A stretch of 64,000 bases of DNA from Limnephilus marmoratus (Eukaryota > Arthropoda > Insecta > Trichoptera > Limnephilidae): NCBI GenBank assembly GCA_917880885.1, contig OU862915.1, forward strand, positions 38,076,676 through 38,140,675, in the 5' to 3' direction. Below, piece after piece: positions 52,160-62,007 of the stretch (positions are counted from its first letter, which is position 1; every line of letters starts with the position of its first letter). Under the pieces are notes generated by a model, which saw only the letters and a program-made list of their open reading frames with translations, had not been told where the DNA came from and ran no database searches. The position numbers were made by a program, and so were the translations under genes.

Positions 52160-52712
52160 ATATAACTAACTAACTAACCATCACGCCGTTTCCCCGCAGG
52201 GGTAGGCAGAGAGGACGGACCGCCAAACATCCCGGTCTTGGCACACAATCCTTGCCTCGTTTACATACATACAACGTCTCATACATTCTCTTCTATTATT
52301 CTGACTCTTGACATGGCCCGACTCAAGTATCTGATTCACTTGGTCGTGCCATGTCTTTCTTAGGCGTCCTTGACTTCTACTACCATTCACATTTGTGTCA
52401 TATATTCTCCTTACACTCCTTTCCTCGTTCATTCGCTCTACATGCCCAAACCATCGAAGCGTTCCTTTCTTGATCTTACTCATTACGCTTACATCAGCCT
52501 TGCATTCTTTGCGGATTTCCACATTTTTCACACGATCATACATGGTTTTACCACACATACGCCTCAGGGATCTCATCTCTACAGCGTTCAGTCTACTTTC
52601 ATCCTTCCTCTGCCAGTTCCATGCCTCACTGCCATACATCAGGGTAGGTACCAGTACTCCATTATGGACGGCTAGTTTCGCGATTGTTCAAAACTCTTTA
52701 TAAATGTAAATC
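52160..52712 (-). pseudogene. LINE family B fragment, best frame
   Basis: Minus strand: TIAKLAVHNGVLVPTLMYGS, EAWNWQRKDESRLNAVEMRS, LRRMCGKTMYDRVKNVEIRK, ECKADVSVMSKIKKGTLRWF, GHVERMNEERSVRRIYD, RLRKTWHDQVNQILESGHVK and DVWRSVLSAYPCGETA, then the AACGGCGTGATGG end and GTTAGTTAGTTAG tail. TTTATAAAT flanks both sides (~52153 and ~52698), a probable 9-bp target duplication. This copy keeps a 152-codon open frame. Confidence 0.88.
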
Positions 52713-52811
52713 TTTTCTACAACGTAACGAAATGGAACAAATAAATTTTTCGTTTTAGTTTAAAACGTGCAAAATAACGTCCTACCAGCTTTTTACACTA
52801 ATAACAAGTTA

Positions 52812-53222
52812 AAAGGCTGGTTTGGGTACCGCCGCCCCGGGAACCATTTATGAATAACCAACACTCCTGGCTACGTTTGATGACTTGGCAGGAATGCCCG
52901 GGTTCGTGGGGTGTGGTTTGACTAGGTCTTGGCACGGAAGCGTTAGTCCACCTACTGCGTGGTGGGTCGGATCGGGAGAGTCTGGTTAGCAAGATCTTTT
53001 GACCTCTTCAGCCGGACTCCCTCTACCCATCGCTTCGCGGTGGAAGGAATGTATTCACACGTTTACTATTCCTGATAATTACCCACCCCTCATACCTTTC
53101 GCAAAACTTTCTCTCCTTCATTTCTCTAAGAAGACCCTCCACACAGCACCCCCAAAGATGACGTAGGCCAGTAGGAAAATTGTTCTCCTCAAGGCCAACA
53201 GTGTGGAGCTTATGCGAAAAAT
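52812..53222 (+). mobile_element. SINE family A copy, near full length
   Basis: Head GGGTACCGCCGCCCCGGGAA, CCATTTATGAATAACCAACA, then GGAATGCCCGGGTTCGTGGG, CTACTGCGTGGTGGGTCGGA, TCTTTTGACCTCTTCAGCCG, CCATCGCTTCGCGGTGG, AAGACCCTCCACACAGCACC and GTGTGGAGCTTATGCGAAAA. The terminal palindrome has several mutations. Confidence 0.9.
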
Positions 53223-53371
53223 CTGAAACACTAACTAACAAGAACGTAGAAGAATTTTTACTGTATGACGAGAGCTAACGGTGAGTTCTGGTGTTATGAA
53301 ACTTTAATTTTATTCATTGTACTTAAATTCCAAAGACAATCTAGTAATTCAAGAACAATGAATGTACGGGG

Positions 53372-53922
53372 GAATAAGCTCAGGCATGGGGGCTCCATCG
53401 AAGCCAGAGTTAAGTTAGCCTCTTAGAAACTGGGCGTACTGTACATGGCCAGCAAATACTTTAAAAGTACACAACTGCTAACTCTGTACAAATCGCAAGT
53501 ACGCCCCACGGTTGAATTTGGTAAACACCTCTGGTCTGGAGCGCTAAATTACCTTAAAAAAATCCTTGACTCTGTGCAGAAACCGGCCGTTTGATAGATT
53601 CTCCTAACTTAACAAACGGATTGCAATCTTTAGAGCACGGGCATCAGGTGGGAATGCTGTCTATGTTCTACCGGTATTAATATTACTCACATGAGAACGG
53701 GACGTTTTTACGACTCGTTCTTGAGTTCAACAGCTCGGCTGTGGAACAATTAGCCGGCCTATGTATTTCCTCCCTCCTATAATATGTGTCTCTAAAAGAC
53801 TCATGTTCACTCCTTCCTCTCCTCATATAGACCCTCCATACAGCATCTTCAAAGATGACATAGGCCCTGATGGAAATAATTACCATCAGGGCCTCCTGTG
53901 TAAAGTTAATGTAAAAAAAAAA
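53372..53922 (+). pseudogene. LINE family A 3' end, decayed copy
   Basis: Collinear with 50905-51552: GGGGGCTCCATCGAAGCCAG, AAACTGGGCGTACTGTACAT, CGCCCCACGGTTGAATTTGG, TGATAGATTCTCCTAACTTA. A ~100-bp internal deletion near 53678 follows, then CATGAGAACGGGACG, TTCAACAGCTCGGCTGTGGA and CCTGATGGAAATAATTACCA. Stops and frameshifts throughout. Confidence 0.88.
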
Positions 53923-53992
53923 CTGTTTTCATAATTGTTCTGAATGGAATCATGTGGAATTATTAAATAATAATAGTTAAACCTGCAAACAT

Positions 53993-54350
53993 TTTTTTTT
54001 TAAATTAGCTCCACACAGGAAGTCCTGAGGAAAATAATTTCCCTCAGGGCCTATGTCATCTTTGGGGGTGCTGTGTTGAGGGTTTTTTAGGAAAGGAAGG
54101 TGAGGAAGTTCTGGGAAGGAAAAGGGTATGAGGTGTGGGTAGGAATCCGGAGGTCAGTGTGTACAGGAGTGACGGACGAATGAAGCCATCCTTCCCCCTT
54201 CGGTGCAAGGCGAGTACCGAGAGTGTACGGCTGAAGAAATCAAAGGGAGTCCCTTAACCATTCTCTCGATCCGGCCTGTCATCCAGTTGGTGGGCAGACG
54301 CGTCCACCGTCAAGACCCAGACAAACCTCACCCCATGAACACTGAGTGTT
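53993..54350 (-). mobile_element. SINE family A copy
   Basis: Minus strand: TTCATGGGGTGAGGTTTGTC, TGGATGACAGGCCGGATCGA, GAGAATGGTTAAGGGACTCC, GCCTTGCACCGAAGGGGGAA, CACCCCCAAAGATGACATAG, CCCTGAGGGAAATTATTTTC and CTCAGGACTTCCTGTGTGGA. The head is truncated. Confidence 0.88.
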
Positions 54351-54437
54351 TACTGTACGTAAGTGAAACATGTAATAAGCGGTAATTGTTGAATGAAACA
54401 CTAGTATGTATTGAATTATTTGGCGGGAAGGTGATAA

Positions 54438-54512
54438 ATCGACGTAGCCAGTGGATAAGAGCAGTTGACCGGAAATCAGAAGAATGCGGGTTCGAGTCCC
54501 GTCAGCGGCATG
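54438..54512 (+). mobile_element. tRNA-like sequence (SINE head or tRNA pseudogene)
   Basis: A box TAGCCAGTGG (54445) and a perfect B box GGTTCGAGTCC (54489-54499). The T stem GCGGG/CCCGT pairs fully (one G-T), and an anticodon arm with loop CCGGAAA can be drawn. Acceptor pairing is poor and position 33 is C, so a functional tRNA is unlikely. Unlike the other heads I found no second copy of its downstream body. Confidence 0.6.
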
Positions 54513-54514
54513 TA

Positions 54515-55400
54515 ACTTTTCTCGGGAGATTTTTTCAATGTAAATGAGTGTTTCAGGCTAATAATTATTACTTATAATAATTGAAACATTTTCATTCAAT
54601 AATGCTTACCGTATAACAGAAAATCTGTGTAAATGCGAGTCTATTTTTTTAAAATTATATCTTCATGATATTGAAAATAAATAATGAGTAGGTACTAATA
54701 ACGCTGTATTTTTTTATCAAAATAAAATATTTGGATGTGATTTTTAAGAGAAGTCTGAAAGTTTCTAGAAGTCTGTAAGCTTTCAGAATTCAACCAGCGT
54801 GCATTATTCGGAAAATGTGTTAAAGTGCCTGTAAACACATCATTTTAAGAGACTACAATTCAAAATAAAGTTCTGACAATTTATAACTAACAAAATTTAA
54901 CAAATTATAATAAAGATTTGATTATACGCCCCATTAATTTTATTACAAGCATTGTCTGGTGAGACGGGTAGCAAAACTTTATTCACAATGTTAATTAAAA
55001 CTTGTGTACGAGTGAGTTACCGGAACAGAAGACATCTGATATATTATTAACAAATATATATTTTAGGTGTAGATTACAGAGATAAAGTTTGATACTCTCA
55101 GGATGGCCTACGTGAAAGACTGCCACTAAGAAGAGAAATGTTGCGTTGCTTAAAATGGCTTTAGTCTTAGAAAACCGCGTTTAAAGTTCGATCCTAAGCC
55201 TTACAACACGCCCATAAAAATGATGATTTTAACATAAATGCTTCGTTCGTGCAAAGACCATAGTTTTTAGTAACAATCCAATTTTAGTCAGTTCGAACGC
55301 AAAGAGTCTAAAGAAAAGATTTTAAAAGTTCGACCTCAATCCACACACTCAATTTTTGCTGTTTTTTGAGGGATTCATATATTTTTTAATTTTTTTATAG
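54515..55400. other. Unassigned AT-rich stretch
   Basis: Nothing recognised beyond a possible SINE body directly after the tRNA-like head. Confidence 0.4.
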
Positions 55401-55404
55401 TAAT

Positions 55405-55775
55405 ATATCACAAGAGTCTCAGCTGCTCCCGTCTGGAGCCAGTGAGGCTATGGCGTTCCAAATTGGGGTATGTTGTGATGCTGAAGGTAGTGCGGTGGGA
55501 AAGAGGAAGATGGGGAAGTACCTGGCTATTCAGATCTGGTCACCGCCTGGTCTAACGCCTTTTCAAGCAACGTTTCAATTCTGAATGGTGGTACTGAGAG
55601 TATCTTCCACTCTGGAACATGCCGCAAATAAACTATACGTTATTTTAAATGAATTAATGGTGAAATAACACAAATTATTCAAATAAAATTTATTTGCCCA
55701 CGCCGGTTTTAGATCCCGCGACCTTCGGATTGCGAGTCAAAAGCCTCACCGCTAGACAACGCCGGCCGTTATATG
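55405..55775 (-). mobile_element. SINE family D copy
   Basis: Minus strand: head GGCGTTGTCTAGCGGTGAGG, CAATCCGAAGGTCGCGGGAT, then CATGTTCCAGAGTGGAAGAT, TTTCCCACCGCACTACCTTC, AGCCTCACTGGCTCCAGACG and GCAGCTGAGACTCTTGTG. Collinear with 19372-19793. Confidence 0.85.
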
Positions 55776-56027
55776 GAAGCCGCCGCTACTCGAATTTCAA
55801 CCGGTTTCTTACACATTTCTTACATTACTTAAACAAGTTAAGTTTTAAAGCTCTTAAAAAATATGTGTTATTCGTGAATTCATACCTAGGCATTCCCAGC
55901 ACCGAAACGCAAATTGTACGAGTATTATTATAAATGTTTCAGTTATATTTTTAAGTTATATGTATGAAAAAATTCACAGTGCCGCGAGATTTTTGCTCTA
56001 TTTTAAACGAGTCGTGTTTTATTAAAC

Positions 56028-58290
56028 ACTAGCTTTTTCCCGCGGCTTCGCTCGCATGGTATTAGGGGATTTCCACTCAGCTTCCTCCACCTTCCCTCTC
56101 CCAACACCACTCATCCATCAACCCCGCTCTCCCTCCCCCTCCTCCACCCACCCCTCCCCAACTCCACACCCTCCTCACTCAACATCCCTCCATCTTCCTC
56201 CACCCCTCCCCCTTCCCTTCCTTCCCTTCCCCCTCTTCCACCCCACTCCGCCTCCTCCACTTTCCTTCTCTCCACTCCACTCCCCCCATCAACTCCCTCT
56301 CCCTCTCCCTCTCCCTCTCCCTCTCCCTCTCCCTCTCCCTCTCCCTCTCCCTCTCCCTCTCCCTCTCCCTCTCCCTCTCCCTCTCCCTCTCCCTCTCCCT
56401 CTCCCTCTCCCTCTCCCTCTCCCTCTCCCTCTCCCTCTCCCTCTCCCTCTCCCTCTCCCTCTCCCTCTCCCTCTCCCTCTCCCTCTCCCTCTCCCTCTCC
56501 CTCTCCCTCTCCCTCTCCCTCTCCCTCTCCCTCTCCCTCTCCCTCTCCCTCTCCCTCTCCCTCTCCCTCTCCCTCTCCCTCTCCCTCTCCCTCTCCCTCT
56601 CCCTCTCCCTCTCCCTCTCCCTCTCCCTCTCCCTCTCCCTCTCCCTCTCCCTCTCCCTCTCCCTCTCCCTCTCCCTCTCCCTCTCCCTCTCCCTCTCCCT
56701 CTCCCTCTCCCTCTCCCTCTCCCTCTCCCTCTCCCTCTCCCTCTCCCTCTCCCTCTCCCTCTCCCTCTCCCTCTCCCTCTCCCTCTCCCTCTCCCTCTCC
56801 CTCTCCCTCTCCCTCTCCCTCTCCCTCTCCCTCTCCCTCTCCCTCTCCCTCTCCCTCTCCCTCTCCCTCTCCCTCTCCCTCTCCCTCTCCCTCTCCCTCT
56901 CCCTCTCCCTCTCCCTCTCCCTCTCCCTCTCCCTCTCCCTCTCCCTCTCCCTCTCCCTCTCCCTCTCCCTCTCCCTCTCCCTCTCCCTCTCCCTCTCCCT
57001 CTCCCTCTCCCTCTCCCTCTCCCTCTCCCTCTCCCTCTCCCTCTCCCTCTCCCTCTCCCTCTCCCTCTCCCTCTCCCTCTCCCTCTCCCTCTCCCTCTCC
57101 CTCTCCCTCTCCCTCTCCCTCTCCCTCTCCCTCTCCCTCTCCCTCTCCCTCTCCCTCTCCCTCTCCCTCTCCCTCTCCCTCTCCCTCTCCCTCTCCCTCT
57201 CCCTCTCCCTCTCCCTCTCCCTCTCCCTCTCCCTCTCCCTCTCCCTCTCCCTCTCCCTCTCCCTCTCCCTCTCCCTCTCCCTCTCCCTCTCCCTCTCCCT
57301 CTCCCTCTCCCTCTCCCTCTCCCTCTCCCTCTCCCTCTCCCTCTCCCTCTCCCTCTCCCTCTCCCTCTCCCTCTCCCTCTCCCTCTCCCTCTCCCTCTCC
57401 CTCTCCCTCTCCCTCTCCCTCTCCCTCTCCCTCTCCCTCTCCCTCTCCCTCTCCCTCTCCCTCTCCCTCTCCCTCTCCCTCTCCCTCTCCCTCTCCCTCT
57501 CCCTCTCCCTCTCCCTCTCCCTCTCCCTCTCCCTCTCCCTCTCCCTCTCCCTCTCCCTCTCCCTCTCCCTCTCCCTCTCCCTCTCCCTCTCCCTCTCCCT
57601 CTCCCTCTCCCTCTCCCTCTCCCTCTCCCTCTCCCTCTCCCTCTCCCTCTCCCTCTCCCTCTCCCTCTCCCTCTCCCTCTCCCTCTCCCTCTCCCTCTCC
57701 CTCTCCCTCTCCCTCTCTTCTTTCTATTAGTGAAAGAATTTTTTAAATCCATTCAGTAGTTTTTTGTGTAAAAGAGTAACAAACATACATCCAATCAAAC
57801 TTTCCCCTTTATAATATTAGTAGGATTATTTATCTATAATTTTTTTATTATACATTTCGGTGATTCATTTTTAGAGATAGTTATTAAGTACGACGCCAAA
57901 AAAGTACTCTTTTTAGGGTGAATTGAAAAAAAAAAAAAAAAAAACATCGGTTCCAAGGTGAAAATTGGTTTGTTTTTTCTGACGTTTGCAATAAATCGAT
58001 TTTGTTACCAACAGAAAATGTATGAAAAATGAAATTATTTTTCATAACGCCCGAGCTCTAAGCTATAGCCTATAGACTATTCTGATGTATGAGCTATATT
58101 ATTGTAAAGTTTCATTCAAATCCATTCAGTAGTTTTCGCGTGAAAGAGTAACAAACATACATCCATACAAACTTTCCCCTTTATAATATTAGTAGGAAAA
58201 GTTTCATTAAAATCCATTCAGTAGTTTTCGCGGGAAAGAGTAACAAACATACATCCATACAAACTTTCCCCTTTATAATATTAGTAGGAT
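56028..58290 (+). mobile_element. CCCGCGG-type repeat F with expanded microsatellite
   Basis: ACTAGCTTTTTCCCGCGGCT, TCGCTCGCATGGTATTAGGG, a C-rich tract passing into a perfect CTCCCT array, then three successive 3' ends (CCATTCAGTAGTTTT... TTTATAATATTAGTAGGA) at ~57750-57828, 58117-58195 and 58213-58289. TTATTAAAC at the left border and TTTTAACA at the right suggest an imperfect target duplication. Confidence 0.82.
56293..57717 (+). repeat. Perfect CTCCCT hexanucleotide array, ~1425 bp (~237 units)
   Basis: Every unit read is identical. Long open frames on both strands (Leu-Pro on plus, Gly-Arg on minus) are trivial consequences of the repeat and should not be annotated as genes. The complementary strand has GGG every six bases and so could form G-quadruplex or triplex structures. 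Array length may be affected by assembly. Confidence 0.95.
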
Positions 58291-58404
58291 TTTAACAATT
58301 TTCGCATCGATTTTGTCGCTGAAAATACTAGCGCGGTCCTCTAACATTCGTAATTTTATATCTCTCCATCTTCTTCTTTTCGAGCCCGGTTGCGGCGCCT
58401 TAAT

Positions 58405-58525
58405 GCAAGAGTTTGGTGATGAGATCTGAACAGCCAGTTTAATCCCAACCTTCTACTTTTCTCTTCCCAACCCCTTCAACTTCAGAATACACACTTTCCA
58501 TACTTTCGTGAGGTTTACAACATTC
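58405..58525 (+). mobile_element. SINE family D 3' fragment (uncertain)
   Basis: GTTTGGTGATGAGATCTGAA, CTTTTCTCTTCCCAACCCC and the following sequence resemble the body part GTTTGGTGACAACATCTGAA...CTCTTTCTCCTAACCACTA of the copy just downstream. Confidence 0.5.
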
Positions 58526-58529
58526 CTCA

Positions 58530-58880
58530 AAAGACGGTTAAGTGGTTACCATCCTTGGCTACGAATCCGGAGGTCGCGCGGTGTCAAATCCCGGTGATCA
58601 AAGATAAATTTGATTTATTTGTATAATTTTACAATTAAATTATGTTAAATAATAAGTCGTATTTTTACGGCACTTTCTAGTGGTTGACACTGGTGAAAAA
58701 CCAATTCAGTATTAAAACTTCGCTTGATACGGTTTTAACCGTGTTTGGTGACAACATCTGAATAGCAAGGTACTTCCCCATCTCTTTCTCCTAACCACTA
58801 CCTTCAGCCTCACAACATAACCCACATGATGCCATTGTCTCACTGGTTCCAGACTGTTGGGATTAGTTGAGACTCTCGTA
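58530..58880 (+). mobile_element. SINE family D copy, plus strand
   Basis: tRNA-like head GACGGTTAAGTGGTTACCAT, GGAGGTCGCGCGGTGTCAAA and TCCCGG, then TTGGTGACAACATCTGAATA, GCAAGGTACTTCCCCATCTC, ACCACTACCTTCAGCCTCAC and CATTGTCTCACTGGTTCCAG, ending TAGTTGAGACTCTCGT. This is the inverse orientation of the 19.4- and 55.4-kb copies. Confidence 0.82.
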
Positions 58881-59190
58881 CAGTAAAAAGGCCACCACCT
58901 TATTGTCTCCGGATTTTCGCACAATAGTCGTAACACGAACTATGTATGGTGAGAAAATTTCGGATATATATATTACTCTAATTTTAAAAAAAAGTATTAG
59001 GTCCTTACATATGAAATTGGCGTTTTGCCATACTGGCAACTTTGATCTCAAATATCTTCTCTTTGGTTAGGAATTCCAAATTCAAATTTATACAGCTATT
59101 TACTCATGTATTTGTGTTTCGAAAATTATAATTCATTTGTTTTTTCCTTAATGGTTTTTTTTGCGTCACTTAGTTTACAAAATGTAAAAC

Positions 59191-59511
59191 TTGAAATATC
59201 GCGATGTTTACGAGTACGAGTTTCACCGTGGCACCAGTGCTGCAGAAATGGCTCGAAGGATCAATGATGTGTATGGCGACGGTGCCGCAAAAGAAAACAC
59301 AGTGCGTTTTTGGTTCAAACGTTTTCGTGGACGTGGACGGCCGGAGACCAAAGTTGATAATGAAGAATTGAAGGCTATTGTGGAACCGGATCCATCGCAA
59401 ACCACGTCCGAGTTAGCTGCAGGCTGCGGTGTTAGTGATAAAACTGTTATAATCCACTTGAAGCAAATTGGTAAGGTGAAAAAGTTGAAAGGTTGGTACC
59501 TCACGAATTGA
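59191..59511 (+). pseudogene. Mariner transposase N-terminal (DNA-binding) part
   Basis: YRDVYEYEFHRGTSAAEMAR, RINDVYGDGAAKENTVRFWF, KRFRGRGRPETKVDNEELKA and PSQTTSELAAGCGVSD...IHLKQIGKVKKL: the two helix-turn-helix units that bind the TIRs. The linker that usually precedes GRGRPET is shortened, and the frame ends at a stop in the WxPHEL region (read GWYLTN). The ATG is in normal family position. Confidence 0.88.
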
Positions 59512-59559
59512 GTGAAGCAAATCAACAAACGCGCGTTAGAACGCTCGACAACACACTGC

Positions 59560-59830
59560 ACAACAGACGGCTACCAAATTAGAGGAGCTTCAATTGGAAT
59601 GTCTGAGACATCCACCGTACTCTCCGGACCTTGCCCCAACAGATTACCATTTTTTTCGAAATTTGGATAACTTCTTGCAAGGGAAAAAATTCAACTCCGA
59701 TGGGACAGTCCAAACCGCCTTCAAAGATTTTATTGATTCCCGTCCGAATGGTTTTTTTAGTAAAGGGATCGATGAACTACCTATGAGGTGGCAAAAGTAC
59801 ATAGATAGCAATGGTACATACTTTGATTAA
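59560..59830 (+). pseudogene. Mariner transposase C-terminal part
   Basis: In one frame: AQQTATKLEELQLECLRHPP, YSPDLAPTDYHFFRNLDNFL, QGKKFNSDGTVQTAFKDFID, SRPNGFFSKGIDELPMRWQK, YIDSNGTYFD and stop. The third catalytic Asp of the D,D34D triad (YSPDLAP) is present. The segment with the first two Asp residues is deleted, so no transposase activity is possible. Confidence 0.88.
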
Positions 59831-59909
59831 ATAAATATATTATATTAAAAGAAAATCGACTTTATGTTCCTCATTCAAAACGCCAATTCATATGTAAGGA
59901 CCTAATATT

Positions 59910-61100
59910 AACTCCAAAACTCCTGATTCAAAAACGTTGCAAACTTTCAGCTACAATCTTAGCGCATTTCTGTTCTCATACTAAATTGTGTATTATTTAT
60001 GATGGTAAAAGCCCGGTACATTTAATGTTTTCGCAGAAACTAAAGCCAAAAGGGTCATTTTTCATCTCGAGTACCTAAGCGCTTAGTAGTTAATGTAATT
60101 TGTATTACTTAAAAATGACGCAGTACTCTCTTTTTAAGTGAACATAGGGTGGACGTAAAAGGGGTTGATCCGCGACCATAAAAAATGTTAGACATTCTGC
60201 CTTTTACAAAAAAACTAATCTTGTGTATTTTTATTTTATTTTTAATGCTATGGGACTTCATGACTATTATAAAAATTATTAGACATATGAAGTAATTTCT
60301 ATGACATGCTTCTAAAAGGACGAAGGTCAGTTTTCAAGTTTCACGAGGCTTTTTTTAATTTGTTATTTTTTTGTTGAGTTCAAAAAACTATTAATGTTAA
60401 TTATTTTGATTGATATTTGTACGACCTTATTATTAAAAGTTTTTTTGAAGCCATTTTTAGGTTTTAAATTGGTAAATAATGCACAAAATGTATAATTTTG
60501 TAAGAATTATAATTTCGGGGGATCAACTGATATTGGAGATTCCCAAGATATTGATTATGTGATACTGGGGCCTCTAGGGCTAGGCGATTCTAGGGATATT
60601 CTTTGTGAGAGGCATTGCACGTGAAAAAAAGTTAATGCAAATTTTGCTTATATTGTTAAACTAAACATTTCAGAGTAGAAATTTTCTAAAATTAACTATG
60701 GATCTGACTTCTAAGGGCTTGCTTGCGTAGAACGATACCGAATAAAAACTTGAGAAACGTAAATTATATAAAATTCCCTCGATAGAAAAAAAATCGCAAA
60801 GTATGAAATTATTATACAGAATTTATACAGAACACTTGAGTTCTTAACATTTAATTTTTATTATTAATTTTTGTATTTCAAAATTTGAATTTGAATTTTC
60901 ATTTTTACTTTTCTTTAAAATATGGTCTTTTTTTTCTCTTTAGTTTTAAGTATTTCTTAATATTTTTTGAAATGTTAAAATATTAAATGTATGACTACCA
61001 CAACACGGGCTTAGCCTAGTGTAGTAGCCAAAAAAAACCCAAATATCTGTTACTAATAAAAAATATATGAAATAAAAAAAAAAAAAAATTATACACACGT
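59910..61100. other. Unassigned AT-rich stretch
   Basis: No gene or shared repeat recognised in ~1.2 kb. Confidence 0.4.
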
Positions 61101-61104
61101 TTGT

Positions 61105-61340
61105 TTAAGTTATTTTACAAGTTGTAGTTATGAAAAAATTCCCAACGTTTCTTTAAATGACACTTAAGATACCTTCCAAGAGATTTTTGCTGTATTATAA
61201 ATGAGTCGTGTTTTATTAAACATTTTCGCATCGATTTTATCGCTTTAAATATTAGCGCGTTCCTCTAACATTCGTAATTACAAATCTCACCATCATCTTC
61301 TTTTTTGCGCGCGGATGCAGCGCCTTAATCATATAATGGT
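61105..61340 (+). mobile_element. Repeat E, copy 2, uninterrupted
   Basis: CAAGAGATTTTTGCTGTATT, GAGTCGTGTTTTATTAAACA, TTTTCGCATCGATTTTATCG, TAGCGCGTTCCTCTAACATT and GCAGCGCCTTAATC run without a break, giving the empty site for the F insertion at 56.0 kb. Confidence 0.8.
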
Positions 61341-61512
61341 ACAGCTCTTTCTTACACACTAAATAACAACATCCGAAATTGAGACAAACGGTGAACGTAT
61401 GTCTGCACCCCCTCAAAGGAAACATACAATCGTAATCATACATCTCCCTCACACCTATAATGAAAATGAGACGCAATTCCCGTCGCTGTAGCTGAGCCGC
61501 AACAGGATATAT

Positions 61513-61555
61513 CTGTTTCCTCCAAAGGAAAAAAGTAGTACTTTGGAGGAAACAG
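61513..61555. repeat. Perfect 15-bp-arm hairpin
   Basis: CTGTTTCCTCCAAAG and CTTTGGAGGAAACAG around a 13-base loop, just upstream of a SINE A copy. A related CCTCCGAAGGAAAAAAGTA occurs at 32868 without the second arm. Confidence 0.8.
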
Positions 61556-61564
61556 ACAGTTTGT

Positions 61565-62007
61565 ATTTTGGGAGGCGAGTATGGGTACCGCCGCCCCGGG
61601 AACCATTTATTTGCTTAATTAACACCTTTGCCATAGGTCACCACCCTGACTTAGCAGGGGTGCTCAAGTTAGTGGGCTGAGGTTTGTCAAGGTCTTGGCG
61701 GCCGATGTGTCAGCCCATCTGCGGACCGAATCGAGGGAGACTGGTTGAGGAGGTCTTTTGACCTCTCCAGTGAGAATACCTCGACCCTCGATATACATCA
61801 ACGGGATGGAATCATACTTCCGTCACTCCTGGACACATGGATCCCCAGATACTTACTCAACACTCCTTTCTTCCTATTTCCTTCCCAGAAATTCTTCTTC
61901 TTCCTTTCCTCAAAAAAATACCAATCAGCGTCACCTAAGATGAAATAGAACCTGAAAGAAATTATTTTCCTCAGGGCGTCCTGTGTGGAGCTAATGTAAA
62001 AAAATCT
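61565..62007 (+). mobile_element. SINE family A copy, near full length
   Basis: Head TTTGGGAGGCGAGTATGGGT, ACCGCCGCCCCGGGAACCAT, CTTTGCCATAGGTCACC, GACTTAGCAGGGGTGCTCAA, AGACTGGTTGAGGAGGTCTT, TTGACCTCTCCAG, GTCACTCCTGGACACATGGA, AATTATTTTCCTCAGGGCGT, CCTGTGTGGAGCTAATGTAA and a tail. Confidence 0.9.

Larger units (their letters stand above)
55940..58400 (+). mobile_element. Repeat E, copy 1, interrupted by repeat F
   Basis: The left part GAGATTTTTGCT...GAGTCGTGTTTTATTAAAC (to 56027) and the right part AACAATTTTCGCATCGATTT, TAGCGCGGTCCTCTAACATT, CGTAAT and GGCGCCTTAATG (58293-58400) are contiguous in the copy at 61105-61340. Function and class unknown; non-coding. Confidence 0.8.
58997..59905 (+). 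mobile_element. Internally deleted mariner-family transposon, 909 bp
   Basis: Inverted ends TTAGGTCCTTACATATGAA... (58997) and its complement (to 59905) agree over ~30 bases with one indel, with TA at both outer sides. Mariner elements are ~1.3 kb, and ~400 bp of the transposase centre is missing here. It could still be moved in trans because both ends are intact. Confidence 0.92.

Noticed and set aside
41024..52712. Common 5' truncation point of family B copies (a non-autonomous derivative)
   Set aside because: 41.5 kb stops just before LAVHNG, but the 52.7-kb copy continues with TIAK upstream, and the target duplications place the breaks at different bases.
54438..54512. Functional tRNA gene
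   Set aside because: T arm and B box are fine, but the acceptor stem does not pair and position 33 is C; called tRNA-like only.
56293..57717. Telomeric repeat
   Set aside because: Unit CTCCCT/AGGGAG is not the arthropod TTAGG or any known telomere unit, and the array lies inside an interspersed repeat.
56056..57759. 567-aa Leu-Pro and 487-aa Gly-Arg open frames
   Set aside because: Both are translations of a perfect CTCCCT hexamer array; any frame without a stop codon in the unit stays open. Not genes.
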